A stretch of 64,000 bases of DNA from Pseudomonas sp. FP2309 (GTDB taxonomy: Bacteria > Pseudomonadota > Gammaproteobacteria > Pseudomonadales > Pseudomonadaceae): the NCBI RefSeq assembly GCF_030687575.1, contig NZ_CP117439.1, forward strand, positions 5,599,165 to 5,663,164, in the 5' to 3' direction. Below the pieces are notes generated by a model. That model was given only the letters and a program-made list of their open reading frames with translations. It was not told the origin of the DNA and searched no databases. Below, in pieces: positions 9,258 through 17,114 of this stretch. Positions within the stretch are counted from its first letter, which is position 1; each line of letters begins with the position of its first letter. The position numbers were made by a program, and so were the translations under genes.

Positions 9258-9662
9258 TCAAATCGCCCGTTTATGGCGTTCGCGCAGCTCTTCACGTTCT
9301 TTGGCTTCAATACACAGGGTGGCGGTCGGGCGCAGCAGCAGGCGTTGCAGACCAATGGGCTCGCCGGTTTCGCGGCACCAGCCGTACTCACCACGGGCGA
9401 GCAACTCGAGGGCCTCATCGATCTTGTCCAGGAGCTTCTTTTCCCGCTCCAGCAGGCGCAGTTGCCATTGGCGCTGCTCTTCAGCACTGCCCACATCGGC
9501 CGGGTCGCTATTGGGTTCCTGCTCGCGCAGTACCAGGAATTCGCCTTCGATGCGCGCTTGCAACTCATTGCGTTGGGTCAGCAACAGCGCACGAAAGAAC
9601 CCTCGTTGGGCGTCATTCATGTAATCGGCAGGCGGTTGGGCCAGCAGGTCTTGTTCGGTCAT
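9258..9662 (-). CDS. dksA2: Zinc-independent DksA paralogue DksA2
   Basis: A 134-residue RNA polymerase secondary-channel factor that, with ppGpp, adjusts rRNA and amino-acid promoter activity. The coiled coil keeps the DPAD tip. The zinc finger is degenerate: the first CxxC is WCRETG (Cys-x-x-Thr) and the second is LCIEAK (Cys-x-x-Ala), so two of the four zinc ligands are gone. That is the hallmark of DksA2, which replaces zinc-requiring DksA when zinc is scarce in P. aeruginosa. It is the first gene of the leftward operon, 33 bases from the Zur box. Confidence 0.94.
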   Translation of the reverse strand: MTEQDLLAQPPADYMNDAQRGFFRALLLTQRNELQARIEGEFLVLREQEPNSDPADVGSAEEQRQWQLRLLEREKKLLDKIDEALELLARGEYGWCRETGEPIGLQRLLLRPTATLCIEAKEREELRERHKRAI

Positions 9663-9695
9663 GGCAACGGGATCACGGGTCAGGCTGTTCTTTTA

Positions 9696-9710
9696 TGTTA
9701 TAGTATAACA
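9696..9710. promoter_or_regulatory. Zur box (perfect palindrome) between dksA2 and a secreted-protein gene
   Basis: TGTTATAGTATAACA is a perfect 7-1-7 palindrome and matches the established gammaproteobacterial Zur operator core. It lies 34 bases from the dksA2 start and 79 bases from the start of the divergent small secreted-protein gene, so Zur-Zn could repress both. Confidence 0.92.
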
Positions 9711-9788
9711 ATACAAATAAGCCAATCCCCCTTGCTCCCTGCGACGAAGGGCGCAATGCTTGAACACCTCCCCAGCCCGAGAAACCCT

Positions 9789-10157
9789 ATGAAATACCTG
9801 GTGTGCGCCCTGTTATTGGCAGCCGCAGGACCTGCCTGCGCCCAGGCGCCGAGCCTGCTGGCCAACTGCACGCGCAGCGCCAATGTGCTGGCCTGTGCCG
9901 ACCCGCTGGGCAATAGCTACAGCGTGGCGACCCTCGGCAGCACCACCTATCTGCGCGGTTTCGAGGTGATCGGCAAACGCTACTGGGCCCAGACCAACAG
10001 CCGCTATGGGCAGCTGACGTTCTTTACCGGGTTGGCGTCGGACGGTGAGGCATGGGTCGGTTATACGCGGCGTGTGGGATGGACCACGATCAACCGGTTT
10101 TCCAGCTCCGGGGGCGCCAGCGCCAAGTTCACCTGCAGCCGCATCACCGGCTGTTAG
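9789..10157 (+). CDS. Small secreted Cys-containing protein of unknown function
   Basis: A 122-residue protein I do not recognise. Residues 1-19 form a clear signal peptide ending ACA before QAPSLL. The mature part has four cysteines (NCTRS, LACAD, KFTCS, and Cys as the last residue), enough for two disulfides. It is rich in Gly, Ser, Thr and aromatic residues (YWAQTNSRYGQLTFF), suggesting a small beta-rich periplasmic or secreted domain. It is transcribed away from dksA2 across the Zur box, so it may be induced by zinc starvation; it lacks His-rich metal-binding runs. Its end overlaps the convergent amidase gene by four bases. Confidence 0.75.
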   Translation: MKYLVCALLLAAAGPACAQAPSLLANCTRSANVLACADPLGNSYSVATLGSTTYLRGFEVIGKRYWAQTNSRYGQLTFFTGLASDGEAWVGYTRRVGWTTINRFSSSGGASAKFTCSRITGC

Positions 10158-11365
10158 GCCTGCTCGCTCTTCTGTTCCTGCACCCAGGCCATGTAGCTGT
10201 TCATCGGTGGGTTCTTCTGGAAGTACTTTTTCAGGCCTTCAAACAAACCGTCCGCCACAGCCTGTTGGTGACGCGCCGTGACCAGCCGCTGGGCGTCCTG
10301 GGCATTGGAGATAAAGCCCGTTTCCACCAGGATCGACGGCACATCCGGTGATTTGAGCACCGCAAACCCGGCCTGCTCAACACGCTTCTGATGCAGGCTG
10401 GTGATGTTTTGCAGGCTGCCCAATACCGAGCTGCCCAGTTGCAGGCTGGAGGCGATGGTGGCGTTCATCGACATGTCGAGAATCACACCGGCCAACATCG
10501 GGTCCTTGTCCTTGAGATTGAGCAACGTGGTGGCGCCCAACAGGTCGGCGCCGTTTTCGCGCTGCGCCATAAAACGCGCCGTGGCCGAGGTGGCACCGCC
10601 TTCGGACAGCGCATACACAGACGCCCCCGACGCCGTGAGCCGTGGCGCCGCATCCGCATGCACCGAGATAAACATATCGGCTTTGTGCTGGCGGGCGATG
10701 TCCACGCGCTTGCGCAGCGGCACGAAAAAGTCGTCGTTGCGCACCAGTTTCACGTCAAAGCCCTTCTCGCGTTTCAGGCGTTTGGCCAGCAACTGGGCAA
10801 TGGACAGCACCACGTCTTTCTCGCGCTGGCCCTTGGACCCGACCGCGCCTGGATCCTTGCCGCCGTGACCGGGGTCGACCACCACAATGATGTCGCGCTT
10901 GGGGTGGGTTTTATCCACCGGCGCCACTAAGGGTGCAGGTTCCGCCGCGATTTGACGCGGCGCGTGGGTGGCACTGGTCAGGTCCAGCACCAGGCGGTGC
11001 CCCTGCCCGTCCTGAGGCGGCAATACAAAGCTGTTGAGCTGCATCGGCGCGGCCAGATCGAGCACGATGCGCGTATCCGCCTTGCCGAAATGCCCCGAGC
11101 GAATCGAGGTAATGCCGCTGTTTTTCAACTCAAGCTGAGAAAAGTCGCCACTGAGCCCCGCGCCGCTCAGGTCGATGATCACGCGTTCCGGCGCGGTCAG
11201 GGAAAACGTCTTGTACTGCACCGGTCCGCTGAGGTCGAACACCAGACGCAGCTTGTCGTCCGAGCGCCACAAGCGGGCATTGCGAATCTGCGTGGCGTGC
11301 GCGGCGAACGGCAACGCGAACAGCGGGCTGGCCAGGAGCAGGTTGAGAAGCTGACGTCTGTGCAT
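10154..11365 (-). CDS. amiA: N-acetylmuramoyl-L-alanine amidase (AMIN + Amidase_3), Zur-island copy
   Basis: A 403-residue periplasmic hydrolase that cleaves the amide between MurNAc and the stem peptide during septal splitting. The N-terminus HRRQLLNLLLASPLFALPFA looks like a twin-arginine (Tat) signal. An AMIN domain follows (about 27-135), then the zinc-dependent Amidase_3 domain (about 165-375). The zinc ligands lie in DPGHGGKDPGAVG, in the Glu of GQREKDV and in SVHADA, and the catalytic Glu is in SILVETGFIS. Its promoter faces folE2 across a perfect Zur box, 84 bases from its start. P. aeruginosa has the equivalent amidase (PA5538, amiA) at this position; E. coli AmiC is the closest named relative by architecture. 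It is a zinc enzyme, so it may be a backup with better zinc retention. Confidence 0.9.
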   Translation of the reverse strand: MHRRQLLNLLLASPLFALPFAAHATQIRNARLWRSDDKLRLVFDLSGPVQYKTFSLTAPERVIIDLSGAGLSGDFSQLELKNSGITSIRSGHFGKADTRIVLDLAAPMQLNSFVLPPQDGQGHRLVLDLTSATHAPRQIAAEPAPLVAPVDKTHPKRDIIVVVDPGHGGKDPGAVGSKGQREKDVVLSIAQLLAKRLKREKGFDVKLVRNDDFFVPLRKRVDIARQHKADMFISVHADAAPRLTASGASVYALSEGGATSATARFMAQRENGADLLGATTLLNLKDKDPMLAGVILDMSMNATIASSLQLGSSVLGSLQNITSLHQKRVEQAGFAVLKSPDVPSILVETGFISNAQDAQRLVTARHQQAVADGLFEGLKKYFQKNPPMNSYMAWVQEQKSEQA

Positions 11366-11448
11366 GACAAATACCGCGAAGAGAAGGAGCGTCCGTACTC
11401 GACATGACTGAAAAAAGGCTGGAGCAGAAAATTCATCGTCGGCCTTAT

Positions 11449-11463
11449 TGTTATACTATAACA
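11449..11463. promoter_or_regulatory. Zur box (perfect palindrome) between amidase gene and folE2
   Basis: TGTTATACTATAACA is a perfect 7-1-7 palindrome, identical to the other Zur box except for the central base. It lies 32 bases before the folE2 start and 84 bases before the divergent amidase start. Confidence 0.92.
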
Positions 11464-11494
11464 TGTCGAATTATTTCCAACGATGGACCTGCTT

Positions 11495-12385
11495 ATGAAT
11501 GCGCTGACTCTGCCGGATATTGCCGCGCAGGCTTCACGCCAAGCCTTGCCACTTGACTGGGTGGGCATGTGCGGCATTGCCCTGCCTGTTCTGATCGATG
11601 GGCAGCGCCTGACCGCCACCGCAGATGCGGGCGTCAGCCTCGACGACGGCAGCGCCCGTGGCATTCATATGTCGCGTCTGTACCTGGCGCTGGAAATGCT
11701 TGATGAGCAGTCCCTCACACCTGCACTTCTGCGCAATGTACTGCAGCGCTTTCTCGACAGTCATGAAGATTTATCTAAGAACGCCTACCTGCGTATCCAC
11801 ACACACCTGCTGCTCAAGCGTCCGGCGTTGGTCAGTCCTTTGACGGGCTGGAAAACCTACCCAGTGACCATTGAGGCCCGTCTTGAAAACCAGATGTTCC
11901 ACGTGGAACAAAAAATTGACGTGACCTATTCATCAACCTGCCCATGCTCTGCTGCCCTTGCCAGGCAATTGATTCAGCAGCAATTTCTCGACGACTTCGG
12001 CGACAAGCCATTGCAGCATGACGCGGTGCTGAACTGGCTCGGCAGCGCCAACGGCATTGTCGCCACGCCCCACAGCCAGCGCAGCAGCGCGCAGTTGCAT
12101 GTGCATCTGCAAGGCGATCACCTGGCACTTACCGACCTGATCAACGACGCCGAAGCCGCCCTCGGCACCGCTGTACAAACCGCTGTGAAACGTGCGGACG
12201 AACAAGCCTTCGCCCTGGCCAACGGGCAGAACCTGATGTTCTGCGAAGACGCCGCCCGCCGTCTGAACCTCGCCTTGAAACGCTCGGATGCCGTCAAAGC
12301 CTTCCACCTCAAAGTGATCCACGCCGAAAGCCTGCACGCGCACGATGCCGTGGCTGAAAGCCGCTGGACGAGACACTCTGCATGA
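11495..12385 (+). CDS. folE2: GTP cyclohydrolase FolE2 (type IB, zinc-independent)
   Basis: A 296-residue enzyme that converts GTP to 7,8-dihydroneopterin triphosphate, the first step of tetrahydrofolate synthesis. Unlike zinc-dependent FolE it can use Mn or Fe, so it takes over in zinc starvation. The conserved catalytic Cys lies in STCPCSAALARQL (Cys149/Cys151). The start at 11495 is chosen because the upstream in-frame ATG at 11483 has no ribosome site. It is the first gene of the rightward operon behind a perfect Zur box. Its stop overlaps the next start (ATGA, 12382-12385). A perfect parS lies inside the coding sequence. Confidence 0.95.
   Translation: MNALTLPDIAAQASRQALPLDWVGMCGIALPVLIDGQRLTATADAGVSLDDGSARGIHMSRLYLALEMLDEQSLTPALLRNVLQRFLDSHEDLSKNAYLRIHTHLLLKRPALVSPLTGWKTYPVTIEARLENQMFHVEQKIDVTYSSTCPCSAALARQLIQQQFLDDFGDKPLQHDAVLNWLGSANGIVATPHSQRSSAQLHVHLQGDHLALTDLINDAEAALGTAVQTAVKRADEQAFALANGQNLMFCEDAARRLNLALKRSDAVKAFHLKVIHAESLHAHDAVAESRWTRHSA
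11895..11910. other. parS: parS centromere site (perfect consensus) inside folE2
   Basis: TGTTCCACGTGGAACA is a perfect 16-base palindrome equal to the consensus ParB-binding site of Pseudomonas and most bacteria. It encodes MFHVEQ in frame in folE2. It lies about 52 kb from dnaA and 43 kb from parAB. I found no second exact copy when scanning the window by eye. Confidence 0.9.
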
Positions 12386-13050
12386 TCACCTGCACCACTT
12401 TGCGCTGGGGCGCCCCCGGCCAACCGCTCACGCCAGCCCTGGATTTGACCCTCGCTAAAGGCAGCCTCACCGGGGTGATCGGCCCCAACGGCTGCGGTAA
12501 AAGCAGCCTGCTCAAAGTCATCGCGGGCCTTCAAAAGCCATTGGCCGGGAAAGTCACCGTGGAGGTTCCCCGCCGTGGTGGCCTGGCCTTCCTCCCGCAG
12601 CAACAACACCTCGACCGCCAGTTTCCTATCAGCCTGCAAGAGTTGGTGGCGGCCGGTTTCTGGGGCTCCAAGTTCACCCCGCAACAACGCAGCCACCGCC
12701 TGCAAGCGGTGCTGGAGGACTGGTGCCTCAGCGGCCTGGAACAGCGCCCATTAATGGCCTTGTCCGGCGGGCAATTGCAACGCGCCCTCCTCGCCCGCAT
12801 GAGCCTGACGGATTCGCCCGTGTTGCTGCTCGACGAACCCCACGCCGCCCTCGACGAAGACGGCCAGGCGCTGTGCTGGAAACATATCCACGCCTGGCAC
12901 GCCGAAGGCCGCACGCTGATGGTGGTGTGTCATGACCTCGCCTCCGTGCGCCAGCACACCGAGCAAGTGCTGCAGGTCAAAAGCAATGGCTGCGTGTTCG
13001 GCCCCAGCAAAGCGCTGATCCGTCCACAGCCACAGATGCAGGTGGCTTGA
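12382..13050 (+). CDS. Metal (zinc) ABC transporter ATP-binding protein, ZnuC-like
   Basis: A 222-residue cytoplasmic ATPase that should power the permease encoded next. Walker A is GPNGCGKSS near residue 34, the signature is LSGGQLQRALLA near residue 128, and Walker B is VLLLDEPHAALDE near residue 150, with the switch His in VVCHDLASV. Its ATG overlaps the folE2 stop by four bases, so it is translationally coupled to a zinc-starvation gene; that context, more than the sequence, suggests zinc as substrate. It lacks the C-terminal extension of canonical ZnuC. Confidence 0.88.
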   Translation: MITCTTLRWGAPGQPLTPALDLTLAKGSLTGVIGPNGCGKSSLLKVIAGLQKPLAGKVTVEVPRRGGLAFLPQQQHLDRQFPISLQELVAAGFWGSKFTPQQRSHRLQAVLEDWCLSGLEQRPLMALSGGQLQRALLARMSLTDSPVLLLDEPHAALDEDGQALCWKHIHAWHAEGRTLMVVCHDLASVRQHTEQVLQVKSNGCVFGPSKALIRPQPQMQVA

Positions 13051-13916
13051 TGCACTTCACCGCGCACCTATGGATGCCCTTCGTCGACTTCGTTTTTATG
13101 CGCCGCGCCCTGATCGGCGGGCTGGTGCTCGCCTGCAGTACCGCACCGCTGGGCGTATTCCTGATCCTGCGGCGCATGAGCCTGATCGGTGACGCCGTGG
13201 CCCATGGCATCCTCCCCGGCGCCGCCCTGGGCTTTTGGTTCGCCGGGCTAAGCCTGCCGGCGCTGACCATCGGTGGCCTGGGCGCCGGCCTGAGCATGGC
13301 CGGGCTGTCGGCGTGGATCACCCGCCGCACCGGCTTGCGCGAAGACGCCAGCCTCGCCGCCATCTACCCCATCTCCCTCGCTGCCGGGGTGCTGATACTC
13401 GGCATCGCTGGCAAACGCCTGGACCTGCTCCACCTGCTGTTCGGCTCCGCCCTGGCGGTCGATGAAACCACCCTCACCGGCATGCTCTGGGTTACGGGTT
13501 TCAGCCTGATCGCCATGGGGCTGATCTACAAACCGCTGTTGCTGGACACCCTCGACCCCCTGTTCCTGCAAACCGTCAGCCGTCTGGGTCCGCTGGCCCA
13601 CGGGCTGTTTCTGACGCTGGTGGTGCTGAACCTGGTGATCGGCTTCCAGGCGATCGGCGCGCTGATGGTGGTGGGGCTGATGATGCTGCCGGCCATCGCT
13701 TCACGCTTCTGGAGCCGGCGCTTGCCGGTGTTGATCGCAGTCTCGGCGGTGCTGGGATGCCTGTCGGTATGGCTGGGTCTGTTGCTGTCGTTCTACTACT
13801 CACTGCCCAGCGGCCCGGCGATTGTGCTGGTGGCTGGCGGTGGGTACCTGCTGTCCGTGGTCTTCGGTCCGGTGCACGGTTTGCTGCGCCGCCCGCCCTT
13901 ACTGTCATCCCAATGA
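13050..13916 (+). CDS. Metal (zinc) ABC transporter permease, ZnuB-like
   Basis: A 288-residue inner-membrane protein of the ABC-3 metal permease family with about eight hydrophobic segments. The cytoplasmic coupling region carries RMSLIGDAVAHGILPGAALG, the family signature. Its ATG starts on the last base of the znuC-like stop, so the two are coupled. The usual ZnuB length is about 260 residues; this one has a slightly longer C-terminus ending in a basic tail. It probably forms the transmembrane dimer with the ATPase before and the binding protein after. Confidence 0.88.
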   Translation: MHFTAHLWMPFVDFVFMRRALIGGLVLACSTAPLGVFLILRRMSLIGDAVAHGILPGAALGFWFAGLSLPALTIGGLGAGLSMAGLSAWITRRTGLREDASLAAIYPISLAAGVLILGIAGKRLDLLHLLFGSALAVDETTLTGMLWVTGFSLIAMGLIYKPLLLDTLDPLFLQTVSRLGPLAHGLFLTLVVLNLVIGFQAIGALMVVGLMMLPAIASRFWSRRLPVLIAVSAVLGCLSVWLGLLLSFYYSLPSGPAIVLVAGGGYLLSVVFGPVHGLLRRPPLLSSQ

Positions 13917-13927
13917 GGTGTTTCCCG

Positions 13928-14806
13928 ATGCGCGCTCTACTCGTGCTGTTCAGTCTGCTGCTGCCGTTGTCGATGGCCCAGGCTGCCGACAAACTCCAGG
14001 TTGTCACCAGCTTCAGTATTCTCGATGACATCACCCACCAGATCGGTGGTGACCACATCCAGATCAGCAACATGGTCGGCCCCGACGCCGACGCCCATAC
14101 CTACGAGCCCACGCCGGATGACGCCAAGGCGCTGCTCAAGGCCCGACTCATCATCAAAAACGGCCTCGGCTTCGAACCATGGCTGGACCGGCTGGTGGCC
14201 AGCACCGAAACCAAGGCCACGGTGGTCACCGCCAGCAAGGGCGTGATCTCCCACACCATGGACGAAGACGGCGAGACCATCCCCGACCCTCACGCCTGGC
14301 ACAATCTGGCCAACGCCGAAATCTATGTGAACAACATCACCAAAGCGCTGATCGCCGCCGACCCGTCCAACACTGCCGACTACCAGCGCAACAGCCAGGC
14401 CTACCTCAAAGAAATCTACCGCCTGCTGGCTGAAGCCAAGGCCAAGTTCGGCGCCCTGCCGGCGGGCAACCGTCGAATCGTCACTTCCCATGATGCCTTC
14501 GGCTACCTCGGCCAGGCCTATGGCATTCAGTTCCTGGCGCCTCAGGGCCTGTCCACCGAACGCGAGCCTTCGGCTGCCGAAGTCGCCGCGCTGATCACCC
14601 AGATCCGCAAAGACAAGGTCAAGGCCGTGTTCATGGAAAACATCAAAGACTCGCGCCTGCTCAAGCAGATCGCTGATGAAAGCGGCGCGCAGATCGGCGG
14701 CACGCTGTACTCCGATGCCCTCGCCGCCGAAGGCCCGGCCAGCACCTTTACCGGCCTGTTCGAATACAACCTCAACACCCTGTGCGCCGCCCTGAGCAAG
14801 CCATGA
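13928..14806 (+). CDS. Metal (zinc) ABC transporter periplasmic binding protein, ZnuA-like
   Basis: A 292-residue cluster A-I solute-binding protein. Residues 1-20 are a signal peptide ending AQAA. The likely metal ligands are His57 in DAHTYEP, a His in DPHAWHN, and a His in TSHDAFGYLG, with an acidic residue late in the sequence. The His-rich loop of enterobacterial ZnuA is missing; only a short acidic stretch (HTMDEDGETIPD) stands there. Zinc or manganese is possible from family membership, and context favours zinc. It starts 11 bases after the permease stop, and its own stop overlaps the next start. Confidence 0.88.
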   Translation: MRALLVLFSLLLPLSMAQAADKLQVVTSFSILDDITHQIGGDHIQISNMVGPDADAHTYEPTPDDAKALLKARLIIKNGLGFEPWLDRLVASTETKATVVTASKGVISHTMDEDGETIPDPHAWHNLANAEIYVNNITKALIAADPSNTADYQRNSQAYLKEIYRLLAEAKAKFGALPAGNRRIVTSHDAFGYLGQAYGIQFLAPQGLSTEREPSAAEVAALITQIRKDKVKAVFMENIKDSRLLKQIADESGAQIGGTLYSDALAAEGPASTFTGLFEYNLNTLCAALSKP

Positions 14807-15216
14807 ACCTGAGCATGCTCGACCTGGAAAGCGCTGCCCTCGGCAGCCGCTTTCCACTCGACGCCGTGCTCGACGCCCTGCCGTGGAACAGCGATAGCCT
14901 GATCGCCGCCATCGCCCAGCAACATGGCAACGGCCAGGTGTTGATGCTGGCCTGGATGAACCGCCAGGCCCTCAACGAGACCCTGGCCACAGGGCACGTC
15001 TGCTATTGGTCACGCTCGCGCCGGCAGCTGTGGCGCAAAGGCGAGACTTCCGGCCACTGGCAACAATTGGTCGAAGCACGCCTGGATTGCGACGGTGATG
15101 CGGTGCTGCTGATCGTCAACCAATTGGGCCCTGCCTGTCATACCGGCCGCCCGACCTGTTTCTACAACGCCATCGACGGCGACCACGTACACATCATTAC
15201 GGAGCCTGCTGAATGA
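14803..15216 (+). CDS. hisI2: Phosphoribosyl-AMP cyclohydrolase paralogue (HisI2)
   Basis: A 137-residue paralogue of HisI, which opens the purine ring of phosphoribosyl-AMP in histidine synthesis. The conserved blocks VLMLAWMNRQAL, YWSRSRRQLWRKGETSGHWQ and GPACHTGRPTCFYNA are all present. The three Cys that bind zinc in HisI are kept (LDCDGD, GPACHT, RPTCFY), so this is not visibly zinc-free; it may instead hold zinc more tightly. Placement in a Zur operon suggests a stress paralogue of the chromosomal hisI. It overlaps both neighbours by four bases. The ATG at 14803 is used because it overlaps the upstream stop; an in-frame codon at 14782 lies inside the binding-protein gene. Confidence 0.86.
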   Translation: MNLSMLDLESAALGSRFPLDAVLDALPWNSDSLIAAIAQQHGNGQVLMLAWMNRQALNETLATGHVCYWSRSRRQLWRKGETSGHWQQLVEARLDCDGDAVLLIVNQLGPACHTGRPTCFYNAIDGDHVHIITEPAE

Positions 15217-15773
15217 TCCGCAAGAACCCTTCCGGCGATCTGCCGGTGATTGCCGAATCGGCCTATGTCGACAAGACCGCCATCATCTGCGGCAAAGTCA
15301 TCATCGGCGAGAACGTTTTCGTCGGGCCCTACGCCGTGATCCGTGCCGACGAAGTCGACGCCAGCGGCGCCATGGACCCCATCACCATCGGCGCCAACTC
15401 CAATATCCAGGACGGCGTGGTCATCCACTCCAAATCCGGCGCGGCGGTGACCATCGGCGAATTCACCTCCATCGCCCACCGTTCCATCGTCCACGGCCCC
15501 TGCACCGTGGGTGACCGTGTGTTTATCGGGTTCAACAGCGTGCTGTTCAACTGCGTAGTGGGCGACGGCGGCGTGGTGCGCCACAACTCAGTGGTCGACG
15601 GCCGCGACTTGCCGGATGCGTTCTACGTGCCCTCCACCACCCGCATCGGCCCCAACACCGACCTGTCGCAATTCCCGCCGGTGAGCGTCAGCGCTTCGGA
15701 GTTTTCCGAAGACGTAGCGCGCACCAATGTCGATCTGGTGCGCGGTTACAAAGCCCTGCAAAACGAGTTCTGA
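15213..15773 (+). CDS. Gamma-class carbonic anhydrase-like protein (left-handed beta-helix)
   Basis: A 186-residue hexapeptide-repeat protein similar to Cam/CaiE-type gamma carbonic anhydrases, which interconvert CO2 and bicarbonate. The three metal ligands are recognisable: His72 (GVVIHSKS) and the pair His89 and His94 (SIAHRSIVHG), with the five-residue spacing of Cam. Gamma enzymes can use iron or cobalt in place of zinc, which fits a zinc-starvation operon where it could replace beta-class enzymes. It overlaps the hisI2 stop by four bases and precedes the dihydroorotase start by three bases. Enzymatic activity is not certain; many relatives are inactive. Confidence 0.85.
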   Translation: MIRKNPSGDLPVIAESAYVDKTAIICGKVIIGENVFVGPYAVIRADEVDASGAMDPITIGANSNIQDGVVIHSKSGAAVTIGEFTSIAHRSIVHGPCTVGDRVFIGFNSVLFNCVVGDGGVVRHNSVVDGRDLPDAFYVPSTTRIGPNTDLSQFPPVSVSASEFSEDVARTNVDLVRGYKALQNEF

Positions 15774-15776
15774 GCC

Positions 15777-17114
15777 ATGAGTCGCCTGCTGATCCGCAAT
15801 GCCCGCCTGGTCAACGAAGGCCGGACGTTCGACGCCGACGTCCTGATCGCCAATGGCCGTATCGAGAAGATCGCGAGCAGCATCCAGGGCTGTAACGCCC
15901 CGCTGTCCATCGATGCCAAAGGCCAGTGGCTGTTACCGGGCATGATCGATGACCAAGTGCACTTTCGCGAGCCCGGCGCACCGGAAAAAGGCAGCTTCTA
16001 CAGTGAGTCCCGGGCGGCGGTGGCGGGCGGGATCACCAGTTTCATGGACATGCCCAACACCCACCCGGCCACGCTGAACCTGCAAGAGCTGGCCGACAAA
16101 AAGCGCCGCGCGGCCCTGCATTCGGTGGCCAATTATGGTTTTCACTTCGGGGTGAGCAACGACAACCTCGACACCGTCGCCGCCCTCGACCCGCGGGAGG
16201 TGGCCGGAGTCAAAGTGTTCATGGGCGCCTCCACCGGCAACATGCTGGTGGACGACCCACGCATCCTGGAGCGCCTGTTCGCGCAAGTGCCGACCATCCT
16301 GCTGGCCCACTGCGAGCACACGCCAAGCATCCAGGCCAACGAAGCGCGTCTGCGCGAGCGCTTTGGCGACCAGATCCCCGCCGTCGCCCACCCGCTGATC
16401 CGTGACGCCGAAGCGTGCTATCGATCATCGTCTTTCGCGGTGGAATTGGCCAAGCGTCACGGCACGCGCCTGCATGTGCTGCACCTCACCAGCGCCCGCG
16501 AGCTGGCGCTGTTCGACGACAAACCCCTGGCCGAAAAACGCATCACTGCCGAGGTCTGCGTGCACCACCTGCTGTTCGATGACCGCGACTATCACCGCCT
16601 GGGCCACCAGATCAAATGCAACCCGGCGATCAAGACACGCGCCGACCGCGACGCGCTGCGCCTGGCGTTATTGAGTGATCGTCTGGACGTGATCGGCACT
16701 GACCATGCGCCGCATACCTGGGCGCAAAAACAGCTGGCCTATCGCGAAGCACCGTCCGGTTTACCGCTGGTACAACACGCGCTGCCGGCACTGTTGGAAC
16801 TGGTGGCGGACGGGCATTTACCGCTGACCACGCTGGTGGCCAAAACCAGCCACCGTGTCGCCGACCTGTTTGCGATCGCGGACCGCGGTTACCTGCGCGA
16901 AGGCTATTGGGCCGATCTTGTGCTGATCAACCCCGAGCCTGAAGGCAAGCCAGTGTGCGATGAACCGGTCCTGGCCCGCTGCGGTTGGACGCCGTTCGCC
17001 GAACGCCGCTTTCGCCATAGCGTCAGCACCACCCTGGTGTCGGGCCACCTGGCGTGGCACAACGGCCAGGTGGTCGAAAGCTGCCAGGGCCTGCCGCTGC
17101 AGTTTGCGCGTTAA
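15777..17114 (+). CDS. Dihydroorotase paralogue (class I-like), zinc-island copy
   Basis: A 445-residue amidohydrolase that would cyclise carbamoyl-aspartate to dihydroorotate in pyrimidine synthesis. The metal-site opening is GMIDDQVHFREPGAPEKGSF: the first His of the usual HxH is Gln60 while His62 remains. The later sites KVFMGASTGNM (possible carboxylated Lys), LAHCEHTPS, HVLHLTSARE and GTDHAPHTW are conserved. In P. aeruginosa the equivalent gene PA5541 is in the Zur regulon next to the gamma-carbonic anhydrase gene. It is the last gene of the folE2 operon and overlaps the convergent DUF3617 gene by four bases. The lost His may change metal preference. Confidence 0.88.
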   Translation: MSRLLIRNARLVNEGRTFDADVLIANGRIEKIASSIQGCNAPLSIDAKGQWLLPGMIDDQVHFREPGAPEKGSFYSESRAAVAGGITSFMDMPNTHPATLNLQELADKKRRAALHSVANYGFHFGVSNDNLDTVAALDPREVAGVKVFMGASTGNMLVDDPRILERLFAQVPTILLAHCEHTPSIQANEARLRERFGDQIPAVAHPLIRDAEACYRSSSFAVELAKRHGTRLHVLHLTSARELALFDDKPLAEKRITAEVCVHHLLFDDRDYHRLGHQIKCNPAIKTRADRDALRLALLSDRLDVIGTDHAPHTWAQKQLAYREAPSGLPLVQHALPALLELVADGHLPLTTLVAKTSHRVADLFAIADRGYLREGYWADLVLINPEPEGKPVCDEPVLARCGWTPFAERRFRHSVSTTLVSGHLAWHNGQVVESCQGLPLQFAR

